Of a DNA stretch of 64,000 nt, positions 8,549 to 17,634 are shown piece after piece. The DNA lies in the NCBI RefSeq assembly GCF_008801835.1, contig NZ_VZOW01000004.1, positions 1 to 64,000 of the forward strand, in the 5' to 3' direction. Positions within the stretch are counted from its first letter, which is position 1. Every line of letters starts with the position of its first letter. Origin of the DNA: Cupriavidus pauculus. Lineage in GTDB: Bacteria > Pseudomonadota > Gammaproteobacteria > Burkholderiales > Burkholderiaceae. A program made the position numbers and the translations under genes. Below the pieces are notes generated by a model that saw only the letters and a program-made list of their open reading frames with translations, did not search any database and was not told where the DNA came from.

Positions 8549-10525
8549 ATGTTCGGAAGACTTTCACTCGACGCCATCCCGCTGCACGAGCCCATCATCA
8601 TGGGCACGCTGGCGATGGTGATGCTGGGCGGCGCCGCGCTGCTCGGCGCGATCACGTACTACGGCAAGTGGACCTATCTCTGGAAAGAGTGGATTTGCTC
8701 GGTCGACCACAAGCGCGTAGGCGTGATGTATATCGTCATGGCGCTGATCATGCTGCTGCGCGGTTTTGCCGACGCGATCATGATGCGCGCGCAGCAGGCC
8801 ATCGCCGTGGGCGACGCAGCCGGCTATCTGCCTCCGCATCACTACGATCAGATCTTCACCGCGCATGGCGTGATCATGATCTTCTTCGTCGCCACGCCGT
8901 TCATCCTGGGTTTGATGAACGTGATCGTGCCGCTGCAGATCGGTGCGCGCGACGTGGCGTTCCCGTTCGTCAACTCGCTCAGTTTCTGGATGTCGGCAAT
9001 GGGCGCGGTGCTGGTCATGCTGTCGATGTTTGTCGGCGACTTCGCCGCCACGGGCTGGGTCGCCTATCCGCCGCTGAGCGGCCTGGGATACAGCCCCACC
9101 GTGGGCGTCGACTACTACATCTGGGCGCTGCAGATATCGGGGCTGGGCACCACGCTGACCGGCATCAACTTCATCGTCACGATCCTGCGCATGCGCGCGC
9201 CGGGGCTGAATCTGATGAAGATGCCGGTGTTCACGTGGACGGCGCTGATCACCAATATCCTGATCGTGGCGATCTTTCCGGTGCTGACCGCCACGCTGGC
9301 GCTGCTGACCGCGGATCGCTATCTGGACATGCATTTCTTCACCAGCGAACTTGGCGGCAACGCCATGATGTACGTGAACCTGATCTGGATCTGGGGCCAT
9401 CCGGAGGTCTACGTGCTGATCCTGCCGTGCTTCGGCGCGTTCTCGGAGATCATCGCCACGTTCTCGCGCAAGCCACTGTTCGGCTACACGTCGATGGTGT
9501 ACGCGACGTCGTCGATCGGCGTGCTGTCGTTCTTCGTGTGGCTGCACCACTTTTTCACGATGGGGTCCGGCGCCAGCGTCAATGCGTTCTTCGGCATCAT
9601 GACGTCGATTATCTCGATCCCCACCGGCGTGAAGTTGTTCAACTGGCTGTTCACGATGTATCGCGGACGCATCCGCTTTCATTCGTCCACGCTGTGGACC
9701 ATCGGCTTCATGGTCACCTTTGCCGTGGGCGGCATGACCGGCGTGCTGTTGGCAGTGCCCGGAGCCGATTTCGTGCTGCACAACAGCCTGTTCCTGATCG
9801 CCCACTTCCACAACGTGATCATCGGCGGTGTGGTGTTCGGTTGCCTGGCGGCGATGACGTTCTGGTTCCCGAAGGTGTTCGGTTTTACGCTGAACGAGTT
9901 CTGGGGAAAGGTAGCGTTCTGGTGCTGGCTGATCGGCTTCTATCTCGCCTTTATGCCGCTGTATGCGCTGGGCCTGCAGGGCATGACGCGCCGCATGAAC
10001 CATTACAACAATCCGGAATGGCAGCCATACCTGATCGTGGCGCTGGTCGGCGCGGTGATCATCGGCTTTGGCATCCTGGCCATTCTCTGGCAGTTGTTTG
10101 TCAGCGTGCGCGACCGCAACCAGCATCGCGACCTGACTGGCGATCCGTGGGACGGCCGCAGTCTCGAATGGTCCACGGCATCGCCGGCGCCGTTCTACAA
10201 CTTCGCGCAGGTGCCGCATATCACGTCGCTCGAACAGCATTGGGACGACAAGCAGTCGGGCCGCGCCTACGCGGTGCCCGCCCGCTACGAGGACATCCAT
10301 ATGCCGCGCAATACCTCGGCGGGTTTCCTGGTGTCCGTGTTCGGCCTGGCGTTCTGCTTCGGATTCGTCTGGCACATCTGGTGGCTGGCGGGCCTGGGGC
10401 TTGCCGCGATGATCATCACGTTCATCGCGCGCAGCTATGACCGCGACGTGGATTACTACGTGCCCGCCGCCGTCGTGGAGCGCATGGAGCATGCGCGCAT
10501 GCAGCAACTGAAGAGCGCCCACTGA
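8549..10525 (+). CDS. cyoB: cytochrome o ubiquinol oxidase subunit I
   Basis: Catalytic subunit, 658 residues, holding low-spin heme b, the heme o3/CuB centre and the proton channels. Family-invariant residues are visible: H106 in TAHGVIM (low-spin heme ligand), the [11 protein letters not shown] motif with the CuB histidine and its cross-linked tyrosine, the HH pair in WLHHFFTMG, and the two histidines of [10 protein letters not shown]106 falls at the same number as in the E. coli protein. About 15 transmembrane helices are expected. The gene lies five bases after cyoA and two before cyoC. The reaction couples ubiquinol oxidation to reduction of O2 to water with proton pumping across the inner membrane. 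Confidence 0.97.
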   Translation: MFGRLSLDAIPLHEPIIMGTLAMVMLGGAALLGAITYYGKWTYLWKEWICSVDHKRVGVMYIVMALIMLLRGFADAIMMRAQQAIAVGDAAGYLPPHHYDQIFTAHGVIMIFFVATPFILGLMNVIVPLQIGARDVAFPFVNSLSFWMSAMGAVLVMLSMFVGDFAATGWVAYPPLSGLGYSPTVGVDYYIWALQISGLGTTLTGINFIVTILRMRAPGLNLMKMPVFTWTALITNILIVAIFPVLTATLALLTADRYLDMHFFTSELGGNAMMYVNLIWIWGHPEVYVLILPCFGAFSEIIATFSRKPLFGYTSMVYATSSIGVLSFFVWLHHFFTMGSGASVNAFFGIMTSIISIPTGVKLFNWLFTMYRGRIRFHSSTLWTIGFMVTFAVGGMTGVLLAVPGADFVLHNSLFLIAHFHNVIIGGVVFGCLAAMTFWFPKVFGFTLNEFWGKVAFWCWLIGFYLAFMPLYALGLQGMTRRMNHYNNPEWQPYLIVALVGAVIIGFGILAILWQLFVSVRDRNQHRDLTGDPWDGRSLEWSTASPAPFYNFAQVPHITSLEQHWDDKQSGRAYAVPARYEDIHMPRNTSAGFLVSVFGLAFCFGFVWHIWWLAGLGLAAMIITFIARSYDRDVDYYVPAAVVERMEHARMQQLKSAH

Positions 10526-10527
10526 TC

Positions 10528-11205
10528 ATGACGACGACTTTGAAACTGCGGACGGAACCGTCCACCGCGCCGCGGCACGACGACCACGGCGCGCACGGCG
10601 CGCATCCCGCCGATCACACCCATCACGCCGATCATGCGCACGTCGCTGCCAGCCAGACCACGCTGGGCTTCTGGCTGTATCTGATGAGCGATTGCCTGAT
10701 CTTCGCGGTGCTGTTCGCCACCTTTGGCGTGCTGGTGCAGAACACGGCGGCCGGCCCCGGTGGCGCGGAGCTGTTCGACCTGCGCTTCGTGCTTGGCGAA
10801 ACCATGCTGCTGCTGACCAGCAGCCTCACGTTCGGCGTGGCGATGCTCAAGCTGCAGGCGGGCAAGGACAATCGCTACGAAGTGATTCGCTGGATCGTGC
10901 TGACCTTCGCGCTGGGCGCGGCCTTTGTCGGCATGGAGATCTACGAATTCCGCGCGCTGCTCCATGAAGGCGCCGGGCCTAACCGCAGCGCGTATCTGTC
11001 GGCGTTCTTCATGCTGGTGGGCACGCACGGGCTGCATGTGAGCGCCGGATTGCTGTGGATCGTCGTGATGGTCAACCAGATCCAGGTGTTCGGGCTGGAC
11101 GCCATCGTGCGCCGCCGCCTCGCGTGCCTGAGCCTGTTCTGGCATTTCCTCGATCTGGTCTGGATCTGCGTCTTTACGATCGTCTATCTGAGGGAGTTCC
11201 TGTGA
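10528..11205 (+). CDS. cyoC: cytochrome o ubiquinol oxidase subunit III
   Basis: Subunit III, 225 residues, five predicted transmembrane helices, no cofactor. The N-terminal 35 residues are unusually rich in histidine and acidic residues (HDDHGAHGAHPADHTHHADH region), which is longer and more His-rich than typical CyoC and might bind metal. The core has TLGFWLYLMSDCLIFAVLFA and the conserved HGLHVSAGLLWI motif near the third helix. Its stop overlaps the GTG start of cyoD by four bases (GTGA), so the two are translationally coupled. Confidence 0.95.
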   Translation: MTTTLKLRTEPSTAPRHDDHGAHGAHPADHTHHADHAHVAASQTTLGFWLYLMSDCLIFAVLFATFGVLVQNTAAGPGGAELFDLRFVLGETMLLLTSSLTFGVAMLKLQAGKDNRYEVIRWIVLTFALGAAFVGMEIYEFRALLHEGAGPNRSAYLSAFFMLVGTHGLHVSAGLLWIVVMVNQIQVFGLDAIVRRRLACLSLFWHFLDLVWICVFTIVYLREFL

Positions 11206-11567
11206 GCACCACCCACCATACTTCCCATGACCATGCGCACGGCACGCTGCGCAGCCATCTGGTTGGCTATGCGCTGTCGCTGCTGCTGACCTTTGTCTCG
11301 TTCGGCGCCGTGATGGGCAAGGTACTTCCCGCGCGTGCGGGCCTGGCGCTGATCGTCGCGCTGTGCATCGCGCAATTGCTGGTGCAGCTGGTGTTCTTTC
11401 TGCACCTCGGCCCGCGCAAGGGCCAGCGCGGCAACACCGGGATCTTTCTGTGCACGGTGTTCCTGATCGCCATCGTCGTGGCGGGATCGCTCTGGGTCAT
11501 GCACAACGCCAACCTGAACATGATGCCGATGCAGTCGGCGCCGGCTGGGGCGGGCGCCCGGCCCTGA
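11202..11567 (+). CDS. cyoD: cytochrome o ubiquinol oxidase subunit IV
   Basis: Subunit IV, 121 residues with three transmembrane helices; it helps assemble the CuB site in the bo3 oxidase. Starts at the GTG in the GTGA overlap with cyoC, preceded by an AGGGAG ribosome site. The QLVFFLHLGPRKGQR segment is typical of CyoD. A terminator hairpin follows 63 bases after the stop, so the operon ends here. The heme o synthase gene cyoE, which often follows, is not present in this window and must be elsewhere. Confidence 0.93.
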   Translation: MSTTHHTSHDHAHGTLRSHLVGYALSLLLTFVSFGAVMGKVLPARAGLALIVALCIAQLLVQLVFFLHLGPRKGQRGNTGIFLCTVFLIAIVVAGSLWVMHNANLNMMPMQSAPAGAGARP

Positions 11568-11630
11568 CAAGGGGCCGGAGCACGACGGCAGGCATCTGTA
11601 TCCGGCCCTGGCTGGGACCCGGATTTGTCG

Positions 11631-11667
11631 GCAGGCCGCGCACCCCCGCGCGGGCCTGCTTTTTTTT
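11631..11667 (+). terminator. rho-independent terminator of cyoABCD
   Basis: A GC-rich stem GCAGGCC-GCGC / GCGC-G-GGCCTGC with a short loop is followed by eight T residues (11660-11667). It lies 63 bases after the cyoD stop. Confidence 0.8.
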
Positions 11668-11680
11668 GCGCGCCGCGGAT

Positions 11681-11875
11681 TCAGGCCGGCGGCGTGCCTT
11701 CCTTGAAACATGCCTTGAGTTGGGCGCGCAGCTCCGGCGTGTCCTGATGGGCATGCACCTGAACCGCGTGCTGCACGGCCGCTTCGAGCAGCTCTTTTTC
11801 GCTATCGGCGCTCAGCGCCACCGTGCAATGTGTATCGCTCGGAAATTCGCGGCAATCGATATATTGGCGTGCCAT
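11681..11875 (-). CDS. small DUF1059-like protein
   Basis: A 64-residue soluble protein starting MARQYIDCREFP, with the spaced cysteines and the KELLEAAVQHAVQVHAH helix that characterise the DUF1059 family of small proteins of unknown function. Start set at the ATG occupying 11873-11875; the 45 residues upstream in frame are Arg/Pro-rich and unlikely. It faces cyoD tail to tail across the terminator. No function is established. Confidence 0.75.
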   Translation of the reverse strand: MARQYIDCREFPSDTHCTVALSADSEKELLEAAVQHAVQVHAHQDTPELRAQLKACFKEGTPPA

Positions 11876-12069
11876 GGCTGTCTCCCGGCGCGAGCGGATT
11901 GTCGCGCCCAAACCAGTATAGGGCGGCGTCTGCGGCTGCCGTAGCCGAGGCGTGGCGCGTACCACATGCGAATTCCGCTTGCGTGGGATGCGCGCGGGCT
12001 CTGCAAGCATCGATATTTCCGGCTACCCTGTCGCGTCTGCCTACGAACCCGGCACAACAGGAAAAAGTC

Positions 12070-12720
12070 ATGCCCCAGTCACTCAAGATCGATTTCGTTT
12101 CGGATATCGCCTGCCCATGGTGCGCCATCGGTTTGTCGTCGCTGATGCAGGCGCTGGAGCGCACGCGCGACGTGGTGGAGGCCGAAGTGGTGATGCATCC
12201 GTTCGAGCTCAATCCGCAGATGGGCCCCGAGGGCGAGGCCATCGTCGATTACCTGGGCAAGAAGTATGGCCGCACGCCTGCGCAGATTGCAGAGACGCAG
12301 GCCATGATCCGCGAGCGTGGCGCCAGCGTGGGATTCACCTTCGGTCCGCGCGACTTTGTCTACCACACGTTCGACGCGCATCGCCTGTTGCAGTGGGCCG
12401 GCACGCAGGGCCGGCAGCTGCCGTTGAAGCAGGCGCTGCTGACGGCCTATCACGGCCAGGGCAAGGACCCGAGCAATCACGATGTGCTGCTGGAAGCCGC
12501 GCAATCGGTGGGACTCGATGTGGCCGAAGCGCGCAACGTGCTGGACAGCGACGCCTTTGCCGACGAAGTGCGCGACGAAGAGCGCGAGTACCAGAGCATG
12601 GGGATCCAGTCGGTGCCGTCGGTGATTTTCAACAACCGCTACCTGGTAACCGGCGGCCAGCCGGTCGAGGCGTTCGAGCAGGCGATCCGCGATATCGCGA
12701 AGGAAGCGCAGGGCGCCTGA
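12070..12720 (+). CDS. DsbA-family oxidoreductase (FrnE-like)
   Basis: A 216-residue protein of the DsbA/FrnE group of thioredoxin-fold disulfide oxidoreductases. The active site is C15-P-W-C18 in DIACPWC, followed by the helical insertion, and the cis-proline loop appears as SVPSVIFNNRY near residue 180. There is no signal peptide, so it acts in the cytoplasm, as FrnE proteins do. Start at the ATG at 12070. Stand-alone gene; the convergent porin begins its stop 19 bases downstream. The natural substrate is unknown. Confidence 0.88.
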   Translation: MPQSLKIDFVSDIACPWCAIGLSSLMQALERTRDVVEAEVVMHPFELNPQMGPEGEAIVDYLGKKYGRTPAQIAETQAMIRERGASVGFTFGPRDFVYHTFDAHRLLQWAGTQGRQLPLKQALLTAYHGQGKDPSNHDVLLEAAQSVGLDVAEARNVLDSDAFADEVRDEEREYQSMGIQSVPSVIFNNRYLVTGGQPVEAFEQAIRDIAKEAQGA

Positions 12721-12738
12721 GCGGCGCGCGCTGGCGCG

Positions 12739-13815
12739 TCAGAAGTGATGGCGCATGCCGACCATCACGCCAACGCGCGTGCTGCGGCTGACGTCTGTCA
12801 CCGGCGCGCCCGCCCAGTATTCGGTTTCGCGTCCGACCGTGCCGCCTCGCGCATGCACCACGTCCGCTTCCAGATACAGGCTGGTGCGCTTTGAAAACGC
12901 GTAGTCGGCCACGAATGCGACGCTGTCGGCGTTGCCGCCGCCCAGGTGCACGGGCGTGTCCTGGAACTGCGTGGTCACGTCGCCCGACTGCCGATACCGG
13001 TAGTACGCGCCGGACAGATGCAGCGCCGGCGTGAGCGGATAGCCGAGACCCACGAACGAGATGTTGTAGCGCGCGTCGCCAGCGGATTCGCGCCGGCCCA
13101 TGTGGCCCAGGTAAGCGGTTGCCTTGCCGATCACGTACGAGCCGCCCACCGAATAGTTGCGCACCGTGCTGGCGCCGTCGTCGCTGCGGCGCTGGTCGTA
13201 CGCCACGCCCAGCGCCAGCGCGCCCTGCTGATACTTCACGCCGCCGCCCAGCGTGGTGCCGTGACTCATGTTGCCGCGCTGTTCGCCGGCGCCGTAGTCG
13301 AGCTGTACGGAAAACGGCCCCACCGTACGTTGATAGACCACGCTGTTGTCGATGCGGTAGTCCTGGAAAAAGATGTCGCCGCCGATATAGAGCGGATCGG
13401 ACCAGAAGTTGCCCCAGCCCTGATCGAGCGGATCGAACGCCCAGCCGATATTGTTCAGCGCGTTGTACTGGCGGCCGAAGGTCAGGCTGCCCCAGTTGCC
13501 GGACAGGCCCACCCACGCCTGACGGCCGAACAACGCGTTGTACGACGTGCGGCCGTCGTCGCTGCCGAAGCCGTTTTCAAGCTGGAAGATGGCGTGGTTG
13601 CCGCCGCCCAGATCTTCGTCGCCTTTCAGGCCGAAGCGGCTGCCCACCATGCCGCCGGGCACCAGCGCAAGCTGGTCGTGATGGCGCGCATCGATGTTCG
13701 ACGTATAGCGCACCGCCGTGCTGACGATGCCATACAGGGTCACGCCGGCGTCGGCGTGGGCGGCGCACGGCAATAGCGCGGCCGCAATCAGCCAAAGGCT
13801 GGCTGGTTTCTTCAC
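12739..13815 (-). CDS. outer-membrane porin (Gram-negative porin, Burkholderiales type)
   Basis: A 358-residue general diffusion porin. A signal peptide (VKKPASLWLIAAALLPCAAHA) precedes the mature start ADAGVTLYG, and SRFGLKGDEDLGGG and the C-terminal phenylalanine (MRHHF) are hallmarks of 16-stranded trimeric porins of this group. The start is a GTG at 13813-13815 with a strong GGAGGAC ribosome site at 13821-13827; the longer in-frame extension of some 98 residues is rejected because the signal peptide then falls internally. It probably allows passive uptake of small anions or organic acids. Confidence 0.9.
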   Translation of the reverse strand: MKKPASLWLIAAALLPCAAHADAGVTLYGIVSTAVRYTSNIDARHHDQLALVPGGMVGSRFGLKGDEDLGGGNHAIFQLENGFGSDDGRTSYNALFGRQAWVGLSGNWGSLTFGRQYNALNNIGWAFDPLDQGWGNFWSDPLYIGGDIFFQDYRIDNSVVYQRTVGPFSVQLDYGAGEQRGNMSHGTTLGGGVKYQQGALALGVAYDQRRSDDGASTVRNYSVGGSYVIGKATAYLGHMGRRESAGDARYNISFVGLGYPLTPALHLSGAYYRYRQSGDVTTQFQDTPVHLGGGNADSVAFVADYAFSKRTSLYLEADVVHARGGTVGRETEYWAGAPVTDVSRSTRVGVMVGMRHHF

Positions 13816-14409
13816 AAATTGTCCTCCGGAATACGGATCCGCCCGACGCGCGACGGCGCCGGGAAGGGTCGGTTCAGGCTGCAAGTACCTGAGGGGTTCC
13901 AGTCCTGCGCGGAAGTTCTCGGGGCGAGACACGCAGGGCGTTATCCGGGATGCGCGCGGCAAGCGGCGCAGCGCCTGGATCGAGGGTCGAAGCTGGGCGG
14001 CGAATGCTGCCACACGGGCAGGCAAGCCAAAGGTGGGCGCAAGGCCCGGGTGCGTATCCGCCGGCGCCCACTTCGACAGTGGCGATGACCTAAGTGCCTG
14101 AGAAGGCAACTTTGCGGCCGTACCCGGCGCGGCGGAACGACGCAGTTTACCGCATTCGCCGTCGGGCCCTCAAAAAGTGGATCAAACGGCGCAAATGAGC
14201 GATCAAGGGCTCGGCTGCCGTGTTCGACGTGCCGATCCGCACCGTCGAGACCTAGCCCGACGCGTTGCTTGCGCGATGGCCAACGACACCGCCGTGGTCG
14301 TACTCTACGGCCGCGCGGCGCGCTACGCGGATATTCGATGGCGACGCGGCCCGCGCGCGCACCAAGGAAGACCCGCGCCGCGCGTTTCGCGATGACTGGG
14401 CATACCACC
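13816..14409. other. about 590 bases without a recognisable gene
   Basis: Between the porin start and the sugE promoter I see only short open frames in all six frames, none with family-like sequence. The porin ribosome site (13821-13827) lies at its left edge. The right part (14277-14416) reads like a short coding stretch interrupted by a frame change, but too little is left to name it. Confidence 0.5.
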
Positions 14410-14415
14410 TATAAT
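14410..14415 (+). promoter_or_regulatory. -10 box TATAAT of the sugE transcript
   Basis: A perfect TATAAT lies seven bases before the first hairpin of the guanidine riboswitch, so transcription would begin almost exactly at the aptamer. No good -35 box is seen at 16-18 bases; TTTCGC at 14385-14390 is the nearest weak match. Confidence 0.6.
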
Positions 14416-14421
14416 TCGCGC

Positions 14422-14492
14422 CGAGGACGACCTCGCCCACGTTGGGTTTTTTTCATGTCCGGGACGGCCCGGCTCTTGTTAAAGGGAGAGCC
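14422..14492 (+). promoter_or_regulatory. guanidine-II (mini-ykkC) riboswitch controlling sugE
   Basis: Two small hairpins carry ACGR tetraloops: CGAGG-ACGA-CCTCG (14422-14435) and CCGGG-ACGG-CCCGG (14459-14472). Paired hairpins with ACGR loops define the mini-ykkC/guanidine-II class, which binds guanidinium and is usually found before guanidinium exporters, as here. An alternative stem GGCTCT (14471-14476) / AGAGCC (14487-14492) would enclose the AAAGGG ribosome-site region and shares two bases with the second aptamer hairpin. Ligand binding would therefore prevent sequestration and turn translation on. The switching model is inference. Confidence 0.88.
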
Positions 14493-14495
14493 GTC

Positions 14496-14810
14496 ATGGC
14501 TTGGATATTCCTGGTGGTTGCAGGTCTGCTCGAAATCGTATGGGCGTATGCGATGAAGCTGTCGGATGGCTTCACGAAATGGCAGTACAGCGCGGTCACG
14601 CTGGTGGCGATGATCGCCAGCTTCGCGCTGTTGTCGCTGTCGATGAAGACGCTGCCGCTTGGCACCGCTTATACGATCTGGACCGGCATCGGCGCGGTCG
14701 GCGCGTTTCTCGTCGGCCTGTTCATCCTGGGCGAGCCCGCCAGCCTGATGCGTATCGCTGCGGCCGTGCTGATCGTCAGCGGCCTGGTGATGATGAAGCT
14801 CTCGTCATAG
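14496..14810 (+). CDS. sugE: guanidinium exporter of the SMR family (SugE/Gdx)
   Basis: A 104-residue small multidrug resistance protein with four transmembrane helices that works as a dual-topology dimer, exchanging guanidinium for protons. E13 in LLEIVWAYAM is the conserved coupling glutamate, and the LEIVWA context and GTAYTIWTGIGAVG motif are those of the Gdx/SugE branch rather than EmrE-like polyspecific pumps. The start is the ATG at 14496 after a GGGAG site. The guanidine-II riboswitch in its leader independently supports guanidinium as the substrate. Confidence 0.95.
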   Translation: MAWIFLVVAGLLEIVWAYAMKLSDGFTKWQYSAVTLVAMIASFALLSLSMKTLPLGTAYTIWTGIGAVGAFLVGLFILGEPASLMRIAAAVLIVSGLVMMKLSS

Positions 14811-14896
14811 CGCGCCGCTGGTCACTTCCCCTGCGGCGACGGCTCGGCGCAGCGCCCGCGTGATCCTGCGCGCGGGCGCCCGCCGTCAGCGGCCCG

Positions 14897-16300
<1,404 letters not shown>

Positions 16301-16514
16301 GGACGGACTCCTTCGACAAAGGGATCACTGCGGAATCACTGCGAAATCAGGGCAGACCCTAAGCATAGCCGTCCGGTGCCATAGGCGTCGCATGCGGGGC
16401 AATGTCCCTGCCGCCGACATGTGCATGTGCACGGCCGGCGGCGGTTGCCCGGTTCAGCCGCGCTCCGGCGGCGCCGGGCGCGTGGGGAAGGCCGGAGTGC
16501 CCGGCCCGTTGCGA

Positions 16515-16865
16515 TCAGGCAGTCATTTTCAGGCACATTTCCATGCAGGCCGCGCAGGCCTTTGCGCATTCCTGGCAGTGCCAGTGATCGTAGCGCTCGC
16601 ATTCTTCCTTGCACCATTTGCACACTTCGGCGCAGTCCTCGCAAACCAGCGGCGCGAATTCGCTATTGCGCAGCATGTACGACGCGGCAAGATTGGCGAT
16701 GCCTGCGCAATCCATGTCCAGCGCGATGCAGCGCGCCATCTTCTTTGTGTCAGGTTCTTCCAGGCACGCGGCAGCGCACTTCAGGCAGGCCGCCGCCGCA
16801 GCGTTGCAGGCGGCGATGCAGTCGGCGTATCGGGAGAAGTTTTCCTGCACGTTGGGTCGAATCAT
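16515..16865 (-). CDS. Cys-rich four-helix-bundle protein (copper-storage Csp/DUF326-like)
   Basis: A 116-residue protein with 17 cysteines, mostly spaced CxxC, CxxxC or CxxxxxxC along predicted helices, the layout of the DUF326/Csp family that stores many Cu(I) ions inside a four-helix bundle. No signal peptide is present, suggesting a cytosolic Csp3-like protein. Start chosen at MIRPNVQ (ATG occupying 16863-16865), with a GGAGG-like ribosome site just upstream; a 19-residue longer frame is possible. Role in copper buffering is known of the family, not shown here. Confidence 0.85.
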   Translation of the reverse strand: MIRPNVQENFSRYADCIAACNAAAAACLKCAAACLEEPDTKKMARCIALDMDCAGIANLAASYMLRNSEFAPLVCEDCAEVCKWCKEECERYDHWHCQECAKACAACMEMCLKMTA

Positions 16866-17140
16866 CGGTGTCCTCCTTTGGGGGTGGGCGGGTCCGATCC
16901 CGTGGGACAAGACCCAAGGCAACCGTTATCCACAATAGCAGGCACATGGCGAACATGCCGGGCAACGGCGCGGCGCGGTCATGACGAGCGCGGCGGTCAG
17001 ACTGTTCTACAATGGCCGCCTCTGCCTGGCGCGCGTTGGACCCCAGAGCGGCTGCACAGGCAGCAAAATGGCCGGATCCACGCAGTACCGCGCAAAACGC
17101 AGCAAGTTGGCCGAATCAAGCGGCACGAAAGGACAGAATC

Positions 17141-17512
17141 ATGGGTGAGGCAAAACGACGGGGCACGCCGGAAGAGCGTGCGCAACAGGCGCAGGCACGG
17201 GTCGACGCGCTGCGTCCGGCACAACTGGTCTGCGGATCGTGCAAGACGGCTTTCACCAATTTCGATGCGATTCCAGCGCCGGGCCTGCGCGGCATCGATG
17301 CCGTGTTTGGCGGCCAGTGCCCCAACTGTGGCAATGACGTTGTGGTGTTCAAGGGCGAATCGAAGGCCGTCGCGGAAGCGATGCTGGCCTACGAGAGGAT
17401 GATGGGCGAGAACGCGAAGCTCGGCTATCAATCGGCCGACGGCAGGCATGTGCCGTTCGACGAGGCGGCCCCGCAGGCGTCGGACGCGTCCGACCAGTCC
17501 ACGCGTCACTGA
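17141..17512 (+). CDS. hypothetical protein with a zinc-ribbon CxxC pair
   Basis: A 123-residue soluble protein with C31-x2-C34 and C60-x2-C63 (CPNCG) that together look like a zinc ribbon. The N-terminus MGEAKRRG resembles the start of several small proteobacterial proteins of unknown function. Beyond the zinc ribbon I recognise no domain. Start at the ATG at 17141, preceded by AAAGGA. It lies between the Csp-like gene and the diguanylate cyclase, not obviously in an operon. Confidence 0.7.
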   Translation: MGEAKRRGTPEERAQQAQARVDALRPAQLVCGSCKTAFTNFDAIPAPGLRGIDAVFGGQCPNCGNDVVVFKGESKAVAEAMLAYERMMGENAKLGYQSADGRHVPFDEAAPQASDASDQSTRH

Positions 17513-17634
17513 CCGCTCGCATCGCCACGCGGCGCGGCACGTTCGCGTAAGTGAACGCGGTCGCGCGCGTGATTTCGGCCCCGCTTTCAGCGCCGAAAGT
17601 CCTCCCACGGCCTATTCGATGGTCCGCACCTCGG

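Noticed and set aside
8564..10522. 652-residue open frame antisense to cyoB
   Set aside because: His/Arg-rich shadow of a well-supported gene.
14277..14416. possible short gene before sugE
   Set aside because: The protein-like reading needs a frameshift, has no start with a ribosome site and overlaps the sugE promoter.
14872..14883. GCGGGCGCCCGC palindrome after fumC as a terminator
   Set aside because: It has no T run and such GC palindromes are frequent in this DNA.
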